DNA of 64,000 nt, taken from contig NZ_JAGGOI010000032.1 in assembly GCF_018614585.1 (NCBI RefSeq), forward strand, positions 62,001 to 126,000, in the 5' to 3' direction. The translations under genes and the position numbers were made by a program. Positions 17,801 through 25,788 of this stretch are shown here, piece by piece. The notes below the pieces were generated by a model that saw only the letters and a list, made by a program, of their open reading frames with translations, did not search any database and was not told the origin of the DNA. This stretch comes from Streptomyces sp. ISL-1. GTDB lineage: Bacteria > Actinomycetota > Actinomycetes > Streptomycetales > Streptomycetaceae. How positions within the stretch are numbered: the stretch's first letter is position 1; each line of letters begins with the position of its first letter.

Positions 17801-18113
17801 CGACCCGGATCAGGACGCCCTGGTCCTTGACCCCGTTGCGCAGCACGTCGATGACGCCGCGCTTGGGATCGGCGAGAGCCTGACCGAGCCGCTTGGCGAA
17901 ACTCTGCTGCGCGTCGTTCGGGTCGCCGTGGTAGTAGGTGTCGACGAGGTCGTTCCACTCGTCGATCTGGGTCTCACCGATGAACGTGAACAACTCGCTG
18001 GTGTCCAGACCGAGTTCAGCCTGGTAGTCCTGCGGCTTTGCCTCGCGCCAGCCGCGCTCGTTCATTGAGGCGACTATGGCGTTGCCGAAGGCGGACTCGT
18101 CGTGAACGGCCAT
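14892..18113 (-). CDS. hsdR: Type I restriction endonuclease subunit R
   Basis: 1073 residues from the ATG at 18113, which has GGGGAG seven bases upstream; the frame stays open to 18461. The nuclease domain shows ATAELKN near residue 158 as the E-x-K part of the PD-(D/E)xK site. The translocase has the Walker A motif ASAGSGKSNT near residue 313 and DEAHSSQ near 444. The later helicase motif YQTGFDQPLL and a helical C-terminus are also present. It cuts DNA far from an unmodified recognition site after ATP-driven translocation, in complex with HsdM and HsdS. It is last in an operon of five genes. Confidence 0.95.
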   Translation of the reverse strand: MAVHDESAFGNAIVASMNERGWREAKPQDYQAELGLDTSELFTFIGETQIDEWNDLVDTYYHGDPNDAQQSFAKRLGQALADPKRGVIDVLRNGVKDQGVLIRVAYFKPNLVADDSVLDGYRANRLTVVRELRYATKQADRDNRLDLTLFLNGIPLATAELKNPLTRQGAEEAKAQYRTDRDPTELIFQHRVVANFAVDPDLVFVTTRLRGDKTHFLPFNTGSEGPGLPGGAGNPAPSAPGTYSTSYLWEQVWQRDNWLDLLHRFVHVHTEKTPGGGSSKKTIFPRYQQWDAVKKLTAHAAAYGAGHNYLVMASAGSGKSNTIGWLAHRLSDLHTPTDPRELATEALATGVRPGVPVFDKVIVITDRRNLDSQLRETIGGFSQTEGLVVKIDEQYGAKGAQLAKALSRDTGKIVTVTLHSFPALLDYLKRNPTEIQGSNFAIIVDEAHSSQSGGAATAVREALRDLGLDSDSDDAGATEATTQATAAEQELTLEEQLERAAKNRSMAANLSYFAFTATPKDKTLQLFGTLQDIDGEAKYRPFHTYSMHQAIEEGFILDPLRSYVTYETYWKLVNKNPDEVEVDPTKANPLLARYALMHEYTVAQHAQVIVEHFVTHTRGRLGGRAKSMVVTASRQSAVQMARAIKSYIADRGYDAKYPDLGVLVAFSGSLTIDDEETTEPKENGGIAESALPKAFAYTRADDKATRSGGKGQQEYRILVVAEKYQTGFDQPLLTTMYVNKTLTGIAAVQTLSRLNRTAERKAQADLAVLDFVNKAEDIQEAFRPYFEEAMTLPSDPNLLYQAQSRVMSAPILTAKDMDEFAAAYFAAQEKAAGSQAKWEKLHAELYRLLSPAVARFTALQESEDEDDQKTAEDFRADLNDYVRKYGFLAQIVPYQDAELERLHLYGRHLLNRLPRSADGGVDIGEVDLSHLRVEQTGEHDVSLSPEGPTTMPGFGDGSGGAKEPEKSLLSELIDRFNSKFGTDFTEQDLLPAFNAAIADSEVRRVAVVNDEANFGEVFDEVFADKVEEHVGLITDLGKRYFAPDKGFQSSLNRSARRAAWRMIRREEGVDDAA

Positions 18114-18130
18114 GACTATGCTCCCCGTTT

Positions 18131-18376
18131 TCAGGTCGAAGTAGGGCGAGTTGGCGCGAGCCATGGCGCCACGACATCGCACGGCCCGCTGTCGACCACG
18201 CCGCGCACGAGGCGAAGGGCGTCGAGTTGGACTTCCCGGCCCGCGTTGTACGCGGCAGGACCGTAAGCGGGCCGTGGTGCCACATCGCAGTGGGCGACGG
18301 AGTTGTAGCTGTCGCTCGATGAGACGCGGGTGACGGGGGTGGCGCGGTGGGAGCGTGGCTCGTGGTCGGTGGTCAT
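18131..18376 (-). CDS. Small protein of unknown function between hsdS and hsdR
   Basis: 81 residues (starts MTTDHEPRSHRATPV). Its ATG overlaps the hsdS stop in an ATGA arrangement, and it ends 17 bases before hsdR, the spacing of a genuinely translated cistron. No hydrophobic segment and no recognisable domain. The middle has VRGVVDSGPCDVVAPW. It may be an accessory or control factor of the restriction complex, or only a spacer that keeps ribosomes moving toward hsdR. The coupling is what I see; the role is not known. Confidence 0.55.
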   Translation of the reverse strand: MTTDHEPRSHRATPVTRVSSSDSYNSVAHCDVAPRPAYGPAAYNAGREVQLDALRLVRGVVDSGPCDVVAPWLAPTRPTST

Positions 18377-19659
18377 GACGAGAGGACTCCTCGGCCGGAG
18401 GCGGTAGATACGTCGAACTTGCCGGATACGGCGGAGGCGATGAGGGCTTGCAGGCGTTCACTGAGCAACTCCCCTTGCAGGGCGAGCTTGTCCTGCAAGC
18501 GATCGCACTGCGCTACCTGAGAACCGAGCGCTGACAGTCGCTGCTCGGCGACTTCGTGATGCACAAGTGGAATTGGAACGCCACGTAGTCTGTCGGCTTT
18601 GATCCCCAAAGCGGTTGAGCCTGTCGCCCGTAGCTCCAGCTCGGCTTGTGCCCGCGGTGATCGCAGGTACCAATAAAGCCAATCTGCTGAGCATTTCTCC
18701 GAATTGACCCTGAGTACGATGACGCGTTGAGCTAGAGCCACACCTGGGTCAGAAACCATTGCCACCTGGCCGAGTGGTGCTTCGGTCGTTAGGAGCACGT
18801 CTCCACGTTTAAGTAGACCGCGACGCATCCATGCATCGTAAGAATCCTCCGCAATATACTCGCGGCTTGCAGTTAGGTCGATCAGTCCGTCTCGGATATT
18901 CTTAGCTGTGACCAGTGGAATCCCGGAGGCCGTCTTTTCGGGGGTGGCGCCGCGATAGTCAATCCAGCGTTCCACAACTCGCCGCAGTGGTGCGGAGTCG
19001 ACCGAGTGTTGAGAGTCGGAATCTTTCTCTGCGGAGAAGCAGCCAGCCAGCAGGGCGGCCTGACGATGCTCTAGGAGTGTTGAGAGCCGCGAGAGACGGG
19101 AGCGGAGGCGAGTCACCTTGGCGGTCTCGGTGTCGAGGAAGTCGGCGATGCGGTGCTGCTCCTCCACTGGTGGAACGGGGAGCTTAATCTCGCGGGCCAT
19201 TTCCAGGTTGATCCGGGCACGCGTCGACCCGCGAGTTAGCGTAGACACTTGATTGGAGACAACTGATGAGCTCAGTGCCCAAGCGGCATATCGATGGGTC
19301 AGGCGACTTTCGTCGAGTCGTGCACGGAAGCAATCCGCCTTAACGATCGAAGGTCCCAGGTCCGGGGGTGCTACGCATGCACGGCCAACGGGATGGTTAT
19401 CGTCGCCGAGTCCGGCGATGATCAGATCCCCAGACTTCACCTCATGGCGTCGCAGATTCCTGAAGTACTCCAGGGAAATGTAGGCGGCGTCGAGATCCTT
19501 GAAGTGTGCAGGGCCAATATTTCCGAGACGAATTACTCGTGCCCCATCGTCGGAGTAGTGACTGCTTGTCAGGGAGCTACCGAAGGGGCCGTCAGTGATC
19601 TCATTGATGAAGCGTCTCAGGGAAACTTGAGGGTGCAGAGGATTGGCTGAGCCGGTCAT
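18373..19659 (-). CDS. hsdS: Type I restriction specificity subunit S
   Basis: 428 residues with two target-recognition halves. The first half ends at PVPPVEEQHRIADFLDTETAK (two pieces), the conserved helix that spaces the domains. The second starts with LRRVVERWIDYRGATP and closes with PIPLVHHEVAEQRLSALGSQ. The region is clearly lower in GC than its neighbours, as expected for specificity domains that are exchanged between strains. It overlaps hsdM by four bases and determines the bipartite DNA site of the complex. The recognised sequence cannot be predicted here. Confidence 0.92.
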   Translation of the reverse strand: MTGSANPLHPQVSLRRFINEITDGPFGSSLTSSHYSDDGARVIRLGNIGPAHFKDLDAAYISLEYFRNLRRHEVKSGDLIIAGLGDDNHPVGRACVAPPDLGPSIVKADCFRARLDESRLTHRYAAWALSSSVVSNQVSTLTRGSTRARINLEMAREIKLPVPPVEEQHRIADFLDTETAKVTRLRSRLSRLSTLLEHRQAALLAGCFSAEKDSDSQHSVDSAPLRRVVERWIDYRGATPEKTASGIPLVTAKNIRDGLIDLTASREYIAEDSYDAWMRRGLLKRGDVLLTTEAPLGQVAMVSDPGVALAQRVIVLRVNSEKCSADWLYWYLRSPRAQAELELRATGSTALGIKADRLRGVPIPLVHHEVAEQRLSALGSQVAQCDRLQDKLALQGELLSERLQALIASAVSGKFDVSTASGRGVLSS

Positions 19660-21773
19660 CCCGTCACCTCGCCCAGTAGCGCCTGGATCTCCGCCTCAAG
19701 CGACTTCAGTTCCGCGTCGATCTCCGCCAGCGGCCTAGGCGGCTCGTACACGTAGAAGTGGCGGGTGAACGGGATCTCGTAGCCGACCTTCGTCTTCGAG
19801 CGGTCGATCCACGCGTCCGGGACGTGGGGGTGGACCTCTCGCTTGAGGTAGTCCTCCAGGTCCTCGTCCAGCGGGACGTTCTCGTAGTCGCGCAGCTCCG
19901 TGTCCGGTTCCGGGGCACCTCCCTTGAGCTTCTGGATCTCGCCCTCAGGATCGCGGACGCCGACCGTGTCCCTGACCGCCTTCGCGAACGGCGCGCCCGT
20001 CGGCCACAGCAGGCCGGCGTCGACCACCGCACCCTTGAGTGCGACCGTCGCGTCCGACTTCGTCGGCCACGTCGACCCCAGCAGTGGGCGCAACGCGTCC
20101 GCGAAGAGGGCAGCCTCAGCGTCCACCAGCTCCTGGAGCTGCGCCGCCTCCTCGTCTGTCAGCTTGCGGCGGGCCTTGACCGCCGCGGCCAGTTCCGGGT
20201 GCTGGGGAAGGGCCCGCTCCTCCGCCCACTTCTGGACCGGTTTGGAGGCGATGAGTGCCGCCAGAGTGTCGTCCGTCAGCTCGAAGCGCAGTTTCAGCGG
20301 GCGTTCGACCGTGATGCGGTGGTAGCCGAAGTCCTCATTCTTGAAGACCTTGACCTTGCCGTGCAGCGGGTGCTCCGGGTCGACGGCGACGTGCAGCGCC
20401 TCGCCGTACAGCTGCGTGATGTCGCCGATGTGGTTCGGGCGATTGCCCGTCCCGTCACCCAGCTCCTTGCGCTTGTCACCCAGCGACTTACGCATCTTCA
20501 GCCAGTAGTCACGCGCATCCAGCAGGACGACCTTGCCCTTGTGGTCGGCGGACTTCCTGTTCGTCAGGATCCAGAAGTAGGTGGAGATGCCGGTGTTGTA
20601 GAAGAGCTGGTCCGGGAGGGCGACGATCGCCTCCAGCCAGTCGTTCTCAATGATCCACCGGCGAATGTTGGACTCGCCGGACTCGGCCGCGCCCGTGAAC
20701 AGCGGCGAGCCGTTGAAGACGATGGCGACGCGCGAGCCGCCCCCACCGCTCACATCCACCGGCTTCATCTTCGCGAGCATGTGCTGGAGGAAAAGCAGCG
20801 AGCCGTCGTTGATACGGGGCAGGCCCGCACCGAAGCGGCCGGAGTCGCCGAGCGTCTCGTACTCCGCATCGACCTCGTCCTTGACCTTCTTCCAGTCCAC
20901 ACCGAACGGCGGGTTGGCGAGGAGGTAGTCGAACTTCTCGCGTGAATGGCCGTCGTCGGAGAAGGAGTTGCCAAGAACGATGTTCTCCGGGTCCTGGCCC
21001 TTGATCATCAGATCGGAACGGCAGATCGCCCACGACTCGGGGTTGAGCTCCTGCCCGTACACCTTCACCCGGGCGTTCGGGTTGAGCGACTTGACGTGGT
21101 CTTCGGCGGCGCTCAGCATGCCGCCCGTGCCGCAGGCCGGGTCCATCACCGTGCGCACCGAACCGGGCAGTGTCAGCGCGTCCGCGTCGGGCGCGACGAG
21201 GAGGTTGACCATCAACTTGATGACCTCGCGGGGGGTGAAGTGCTCACCCGCGGTCTCGTTCGACTGCTCGGCGAAACGACGGATCAAGTCCTCGAAGATG
21301 TAACCCATGTTGTGGTTGGGCACGGCCTCGGGGCGCAGGTCCAGGTCGGTGAACCGGCCGATGACGTCGTACAGCAGCTTCGCCGAGTCCAGCTTCTTGA
21401 TCTGCTGGTTGAACTCGTACTTCTCCAGAACCTCGCGGGCGTTGTCGGAGAAGCCCGCGACATAGATTTGGAGGTTCTTCGCGGCGTTCTGCGGGTCGTG
21501 GGCGATCTTCTTCAGCGTGAGGGATGACGTGTTGTAGAAGGTGTGGCCCGATGCCCGGCGCAGGAAGCGTCCCTTGTCGATGTCCTGGCCTTCGAGCTCG
21601 GCAACGACATCGACCACCTTCTCGCGCGTCGGCTCCAGTACGCACTCCAGGCGGCGCAGCACGGTGAACGGCAGGATGACCTTGCCGTAGTCGGACTGTT
21701 TGTAGTCGCCGCGCAGGAGGTCGGCGACGGTCCAGGCATGGTTCGCCAGCTCCGTGTGCTTACTGCTGTTCAA
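19656..21773 (-). CDS. hsdM: Type I DNA methyltransferase subunit M
   Basis: 705 residues from a TTG at 21773 with GAAGGGA upstream. It has the HsdM N-terminal helical domain (LLRGDYKQSDYGKVILPFTV), the SAM motif DPACGTGGM near residue 208 and the catalytic ANPPFG near residue 287. The C-terminal part is longer than in the classical 500-residue enzymes, with an extra region containing ELTDDTLAALIASKPVQKW. It methylates adenine in the site chosen by HsdS. Its stop overlaps hsdS. Confidence 0.94.
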   Translation of the reverse strand: MNSSKHTELANHAWTVADLLRGDYKQSDYGKVILPFTVLRRLECVLEPTREKVVDVVAELEGQDIDKGRFLRRASGHTFYNTSSLTLKKIAHDPQNAAKNLQIYVAGFSDNAREVLEKYEFNQQIKKLDSAKLLYDVIGRFTDLDLRPEAVPNHNMGYIFEDLIRRFAEQSNETAGEHFTPREVIKLMVNLLVAPDADALTLPGSVRTVMDPACGTGGMLSAAEDHVKSLNPNARVKVYGQELNPESWAICRSDLMIKGQDPENIVLGNSFSDDGHSREKFDYLLANPPFGVDWKKVKDEVDAEYETLGDSGRFGAGLPRINDGSLLFLQHMLAKMKPVDVSGGGGSRVAIVFNGSPLFTGAAESGESNIRRWIIENDWLEAIVALPDQLFYNTGISTYFWILTNRKSADHKGKVVLLDARDYWLKMRKSLGDKRKELGDGTGNRPNHIGDITQLYGEALHVAVDPEHPLHGKVKVFKNEDFGYHRITVERPLKLRFELTDDTLAALIASKPVQKWAEERALPQHPELAAAVKARRKLTDEEAAQLQELVDAEAALFADALRPLLGSTWPTKSDATVALKGAVVDAGLLWPTGAPFAKAVRDTVGVRDPEGEIQKLKGGAPEPDTELRDYENVPLDEDLEDYLKREVHPHVPDAWIDRSKTKVGYEIPFTRHFYVYEPPRPLAEIDAELKSLEAEIQALLGEVTG

Positions 21774-21850
21774 CGCGTTCCCTTCGATGAACCGCCCGGC
21801 TGGGACGGCTGGGATCCAGTTTGGTCGATATGCGAAGGCGATGTTGCCGT

Positions 21851-24004
21851 TCAGGCCGACGGGCCCTCGGAGGGCGGGAGCAGCGCACCGGTGGTCAGGC
21901 CCGTGAGTAGCGCCTGCGCCGTCTCCTCGGCCAGCTCGGCCGTCCGGCGGGCGGCGGTACGCAGTTCGTAGGCGCGGCGGAATGCCGCACCGTACCGGCG
22001 TTGCTCGTCCAGCGGCAGAAGCGGCACGCGGAGCCTTCCCGGCGAGACACTCACGATCGTGCTGCCCGTGGAGGCTCCGGCGATGTTGTCGTCGGCAGCG
22101 AGGAAGCCCGCGAGGAACCAGGGGTCGAGCCGTGCCGGGTCCGGTCGCAGCAGGTGAATGTGGTGGCCGAGCAGGGCTTCGGCGTCCGCCTCATCCGCGA
22201 CACGCGCCATGATGCCGCTGCCGCCGGCGACGCCGCGTACGAGAACATCACCTGCGGCGACGGTATGCGCCGCATCGGTACGCAGGTCCTCCGCCGTGCC
22301 CGACGGGCGAGCGCCGTTGCCGATGTCGGACGCGGTGAGCACCGGGCGTTCCGTGCCGTCCGTGTCCGGGCTCTCGGTCCGGGAATCCCCACGGCCGACA
22401 GGGACTGCCGCCCGCAGCAAGGAGAGTGCGCCTCCTCGGACAAGATCGGAGACGGTAGCCGTACGCCACGCCTGTGAGGACTCCGTGGCTGCCTTCCACG
22501 GCTCGTAACCCGCCGCGCTCTCAAGGACGTTGACGGACGCGGCGAGCAGTTCGCGCTGTTCTGCCGCGTGCTCTGCCACCTCTGCCGGATCGATGTCGAC
22601 TGGTGCGGCACGCACTTGTCGGGCGGGCGTGAGGTCTACAAGATCGTCGACCAGGTCAATGGTCGGCACGGCACGCGCCGCACCGGGTACGTCGGTGAAG
22701 GACTCCGGGTCGTCCGTATACGCGGTCCAGTGGCCGAGGACCTCGTCGGACAGTGTGTTCCAGTCCACGCCCGTGCGACGGTGCCGCAGCCGGGAGTACG
22801 CGTCCCGCGGTGAGCTCGGCGGGCCTTCGCGCTGGTCTCCGCTCACGTCCACGAACAGCACGGACTTGCTGTCCGTGCCACCCGGCTCGGGGCGCTGGAG
22901 GACCCATACGTGCATGCCGATGTGCAGCGGCGCGGAAGCGCCGAGGGGAAGGCCGATGACGGCGCGCAGCGCGCCGCTGCGTACGAGTTCGGCGCGGATA
23001 CGGCGGCCGGAGGCACGGGCGGCTGTGGCCGGCGGAAGCAGCATCACCGCGTGGCCGCCGGACTCCAGGTGCGCCAGCGCGTGTTGCGTCCAGGCAAGCT
23101 CCGACTCGATCCGCGGCGGCACACCGTAGGCCCACCGCTGGTCGTACGCGAGCTCCTCGTGCCCCCAATCACGATCGCCGTACGGCGGATTGCAGAGCAC
23201 GCCCCCGACTCTCAACTCCGGGAAGGCGTCGGCACGCAGGGTGTCCCCCACGCATACGGTGACCTGCGCATCGGGGGCCGACAGCAGCAGGCGAACGGCG
23301 CTGCGCTGAGCCTGTACGGGCAGCGAGTCCTGGCCGTACAGCTCGGTCGCCCCCCGCCGAGCCGCTGCCGCGAGCAGAGTGCCGCTGCCGCAGGCCGGAT
23401 CGAGGATGCGTGTCGTGCGGTCCGGCAGGAGCCGTGCCATCAGGTCCGCGAGCCTTAGAGGTGTCTGGTACGTACCGGTGGAGGCGGCTGTGTCGTCCAG
23501 TTCACGTTCGGCGAGGACGTCGAGAGTGCTCTGGGCGCCCTCGTCGCGTACGCAGCGAATCAAGGCACGGAGCGCGCCGACGTCGTCAGCACGGAAGTGA
23601 ACGGCCTCCGCCTCCGGGACCGAGCCGGCCAGCTCCGCTGTGGCGCTGTCGGCCTGGGCGATGACGTCGGAGTCCGGCAGTTCATCAAGCGCGGTGAGCT
23701 CGTCCGCGCTGCGCCGTGAAGTCGCGAGGACGAGAGGGAACAGGCGTGCTGCGACGCCGGACCCCGCGCCGTGGAGCCGCAGTACGGTGCGCAGCTCCTC
23801 GGACGGTGTGGCGGCGGACGACTGCCCGCGCGCCTCCAGCCATCCCCGTACCGCCTCCAGGTCGTAGAGCGGACTGCTTTCGGTACCGCCCGACGGGGCC
23901 GGGAAGTCGTCGTGCCGGCGGCGCCAGTTGCTGACGGTGGCGCGCGTAACCCCTGCGATACGGGAGATCTCGGCGGCGGTCACCTGGGCTGATGGCTGTG
24001 GCAT
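21851..24004 (-). CDS. N6-adenine methyltransferase with N-terminal HTH and C-terminal half-specificity domain
   Basis: 717 residues from MPQPSAQVTAAEI at 24004. Residues about 8-65 form a MerR/Nu1-like helix-turn-helix (ISRIAGVTRATVSNWRRRH). A methylase domain follows with DPACGSGTLL near residue 200 and CNPPYGD near 270. The last 200 residues resemble one half of an HsdS subunit: a recognition-like region, then VPLLPLDEQRRYGAAFRRAY and a helix. It ends 77 bases before hsdM on the same strand and probably heads the restriction operon. It could self-regulate the operon, methylate its own site or modify the host as a solitary enzyme. Confidence 0.8.
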   Translation of the reverse strand: MPQPSAQVTAAEISRIAGVTRATVSNWRRRHDDFPAPSGGTESSPLYDLEAVRGWLEARGQSSAATPSEELRTVLRLHGAGSGVAARLFPLVLATSRRSADELTALDELPDSDVIAQADSATAELAGSVPEAEAVHFRADDVGALRALIRCVRDEGAQSTLDVLAERELDDTAASTGTYQTPLRLADLMARLLPDRTTRILDPACGSGTLLAAAARRGATELYGQDSLPVQAQRSAVRLLLSAPDAQVTVCVGDTLRADAFPELRVGGVLCNPPYGDRDWGHEELAYDQRWAYGVPPRIESELAWTQHALAHLESGGHAVMLLPPATAARASGRRIRAELVRSGALRAVIGLPLGASAPLHIGMHVWVLQRPEPGGTDSKSVLFVDVSGDQREGPPSSPRDAYSRLRHRRTGVDWNTLSDEVLGHWTAYTDDPESFTDVPGAARAVPTIDLVDDLVDLTPARQVRAAPVDIDPAEVAEHAAEQRELLAASVNVLESAAGYEPWKAATESSQAWRTATVSDLVRGGALSLLRAAVPVGRGDSRTESPDTDGTERPVLTASDIGNGARPSGTAEDLRTDAAHTVAAGDVLVRGVAGGSGIMARVADEADAEALLGHHIHLLRPDPARLDPWFLAGFLAADDNIAGASTGSTIVSVSPGRLRVPLLPLDEQRRYGAAFRRAYELRTAARRTAELAEETAQALLTGLTTGALLPPSEGPSA

Positions 24005-24071
24005 GGGTTCCTGGACCTCTCGGGAGCGAACAGTAAACACCCTACACCGGACGTCAAATCCGTGAAGATGA

Positions 24072-24101
24072 TTGACAGTGCTTTCATGGTGATGCTTATC
24101 T
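24072..24101 (+). promoter_or_regulatory. Possible promoter TTGACA-N18-TTATCT
   Basis: TTGACA at 24072-24077 and TTATCT at 24096-24101 are separated by 18 bases, in a relatively AT-rich gap upstream of the plus-strand genes that begin near 24223. No mapped start is available. The -10 match is only partial. Confidence 0.35.
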
Positions 24102-24222
24102 GGTGGAGCTTCCGGTTGGCAGCACTCGTCAAGGCGTGAGCCTGTGGGGTGCTTGTTTGCCCTGCCCGTAGAGCGATTCCGAGAGATGCACCGCTCTACC
24201 GATCCTGAGGGGGGGACCCACC

Positions 24223-24294
24223 ATGCGCATCACCCTGCCGACCACGGTCGTCGAAGGAATCCAACTCACCGTCATGCCGTTCCGGGCGCCGTGA
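24223..24294 (+). CDS. Possible 23-residue peptide gene
   Basis: ATG at 24223 follows GAGGGGGGACCCACC, a strong ribosome binding region, and the frame MRITLPTTVVEGIQLTVMPF closes three codons later. It lies 62 bases before the small membrane protein gene. It could be a leader peptide, an upstream regulatory frame or chance. Confidence 0.25.
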   Translation: MRITLPTTVVEGIQLTVMPFRAP

Positions 24295-24356
24295 CCGTTC
24301 GGCCCGGCGGGTCTCACCTCACATCCGTTCAGCACTCCGAGAACTGGAGCACGACC

Positions 24357-24920
24357 ATGACCACTCCGAACCCGCAGACCCCCGGACAGCCCGCCCCGCA
24401 CTTCCGCTCCCCGGGCGGCTGGGGCTCCGTACCGCCGCCCCCCGTCAAGTCGCCGATGCGTAAGAAGGCTTGGTTCACCCATGGCGCGGTTGGCCTCGTC
24501 GCCCTCGTCATCGGTGCCGCGTCGGGTGGCAGCGACGGGGGAGGAACTGACCGCTCGGCCGGCGCCGGCGCGAAGCCGGGGCCCACAGTCACGGTGACCG
24601 CGACCGCCGGGGCGGCCCCCGCGCCGACCGTGACCAAGACCCAGCCCGCCAAGCCGGCGAAGACCGAGGAAGCCGGCCCGGCGAGCAGCTTCGAGGGTGA
24701 CGGCGAGTACCTGGTGGGCGAAGACGTCAAGGCAGGTACGTACCGGACCGCCGGATCGGACGAGACGTTCGGCTGCTACTGGGAGCGGGCCAAGGACTCC
24801 AGTGGCGAGTTGGGCTCGATCATCGCCAACGAGAACCTCAAGGGCAGCGGCCGCGTGACGCTGAAGAACGGCGAGGTCTTCAAGACCAACCGCTGCAAGG
24901 AGTGGAAGAAGGTCGGCTGA
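24357..24920 (+). CDS. Small membrane-anchored protein, unknown function
   Basis: 187 residues: a Pro-rich cytoplasmic N-terminus (MTTPNPQTPGQPAPH), one transmembrane segment (THGAVGLVALVIGAASG), a low-complexity Thr/Val/Pro linker (PGPTVTVTATAGAAPAPTVT) and an outer domain. The outer domain contains GEYLVGEDVKAGTYRTAG and CYWERAKDSSGE, which match small secreted or membrane-anchored actinobacterial proteins with this V-G-x-D-V-x-x-G-T-Y motif. Two Cys in the outer domain could form a disulfide. Function is not known. Confidence 0.75.
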   Translation: MTTPNPQTPGQPAPHFRSPGGWGSVPPPPVKSPMRKKAWFTHGAVGLVALVIGAASGGSDGGGTDRSAGAGAKPGPTVTVTATAGAAPAPTVTKTQPAKPAKTEEAGPASSFEGDGEYLVGEDVKAGTYRTAGSDETFGCYWERAKDSSGELGSIIANENLKGSGRVTLKNGEVFKTNRCKEWKKVG

Positions 24921-25062
24921 GCAGCGCCCAGCCGCCCAGCGGGCCGCGCCGAGCACACAGTCCCCGGAACGACCGCACCGGTCACCAGCACCGCGCCCCT
25001 CTCGACAGCGGGTGGCACCACGCCGCCCGCCGCCCACTCGACGCGAACAGAGGAGGACCACC

Positions 25063-25695
25063 ATGGGCCGCCGCTCACCGTTCGCCCGAGCACCCCGGCC
25101 GAAGACCCGCACGCGTCGCGGGATCTGCATAAACGACAAGGTCAAGGCTGTGTCCGGGCCGGTCGTCCTGGCCACGGACGCCTCCGTCGGAACGGACCGC
25201 GTCGCCTCCGGCTACCTCGCCACGACAGGCCACACCGGCCTGCGCGCTCACCTTTACCCGCTTCACATCGCCCGTCCCCGCACCCGCATCGTCGTCACCG
25301 AACTGAGGGCCGTTTACTGGGGCCTGAAGCCTGTGCTCGCCGCCCACCCCGGCAGTCCAGTCGAGGTACGCGTCGACAGCCTCGACGCACTCAGCTACCT
25401 GCATGCCTGGCAGAGCGGCAGCACGCGCATGCCGGAGGGCTACGACACTCGCCCGCGTTCCCAGGGGCGCATGGCCACCCTCATCAAGCTCCAGATGCGC
25501 GCCGAGTACACCCCGAACCTGACGTTCGTCCACGAGAAGGCCCACGTCGGCAACCCGTTGAACGAGGCCGCGGACTCCCTGGCCAAGCTCGGCCTCCGCG
25601 CCGTACACGGCAAGGTCCCCGTGGCCGAGATTCCGCGCCTCGTGCCCTTGTGGGCCATCGGAGCCCTCGACGACTACCGCCGCAGCCGGCGATAA
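25063..25695 (+). CDS. RNase H-like domain protein
   Basis: 210 residues, with AGAGGAGGA just before the ATG. The RNase H fold is suggested by four acidic sites in order: Asp in LATDASVG, Glu in VTELRAVYWGL, Asp in VRVDSLDAL and Asp in NEAADSLAKLG. If active it would cleave the RNA strand of RNA-DNA hybrids with Mg. It is distinct from a housekeeping RNase HI, which normally begins at the first catalytic Asp; here about 35 basic residues precede it. It stands between two small membrane proteins without obvious partners. Confidence 0.72.
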   Translation: MGRRSPFARAPRPKTRTRRGICINDKVKAVSGPVVLATDASVGTDRVASGYLATTGHTGLRAHLYPLHIARPRTRIVVTELRAVYWGLKPVLAAHPGSPVEVRVDSLDALSYLHAWQSGSTRMPEGYDTRPRSQGRMATLIKLQMRAEYTPNLTFVHEKAHVGNPLNEAADSLAKLGLRAVHGKVPVAEIPRLVPLWAIGALDDYRRSRR

Positions 25696-25788
25696 GGCGG
25701 GCCCCCGTGCCACCGGTCGGCACTGGGGCAGCCGCGCCCTCCATACGACTGCGGCGTATCCACCAGCCCTGAGAGAGGAACCCTTGCG

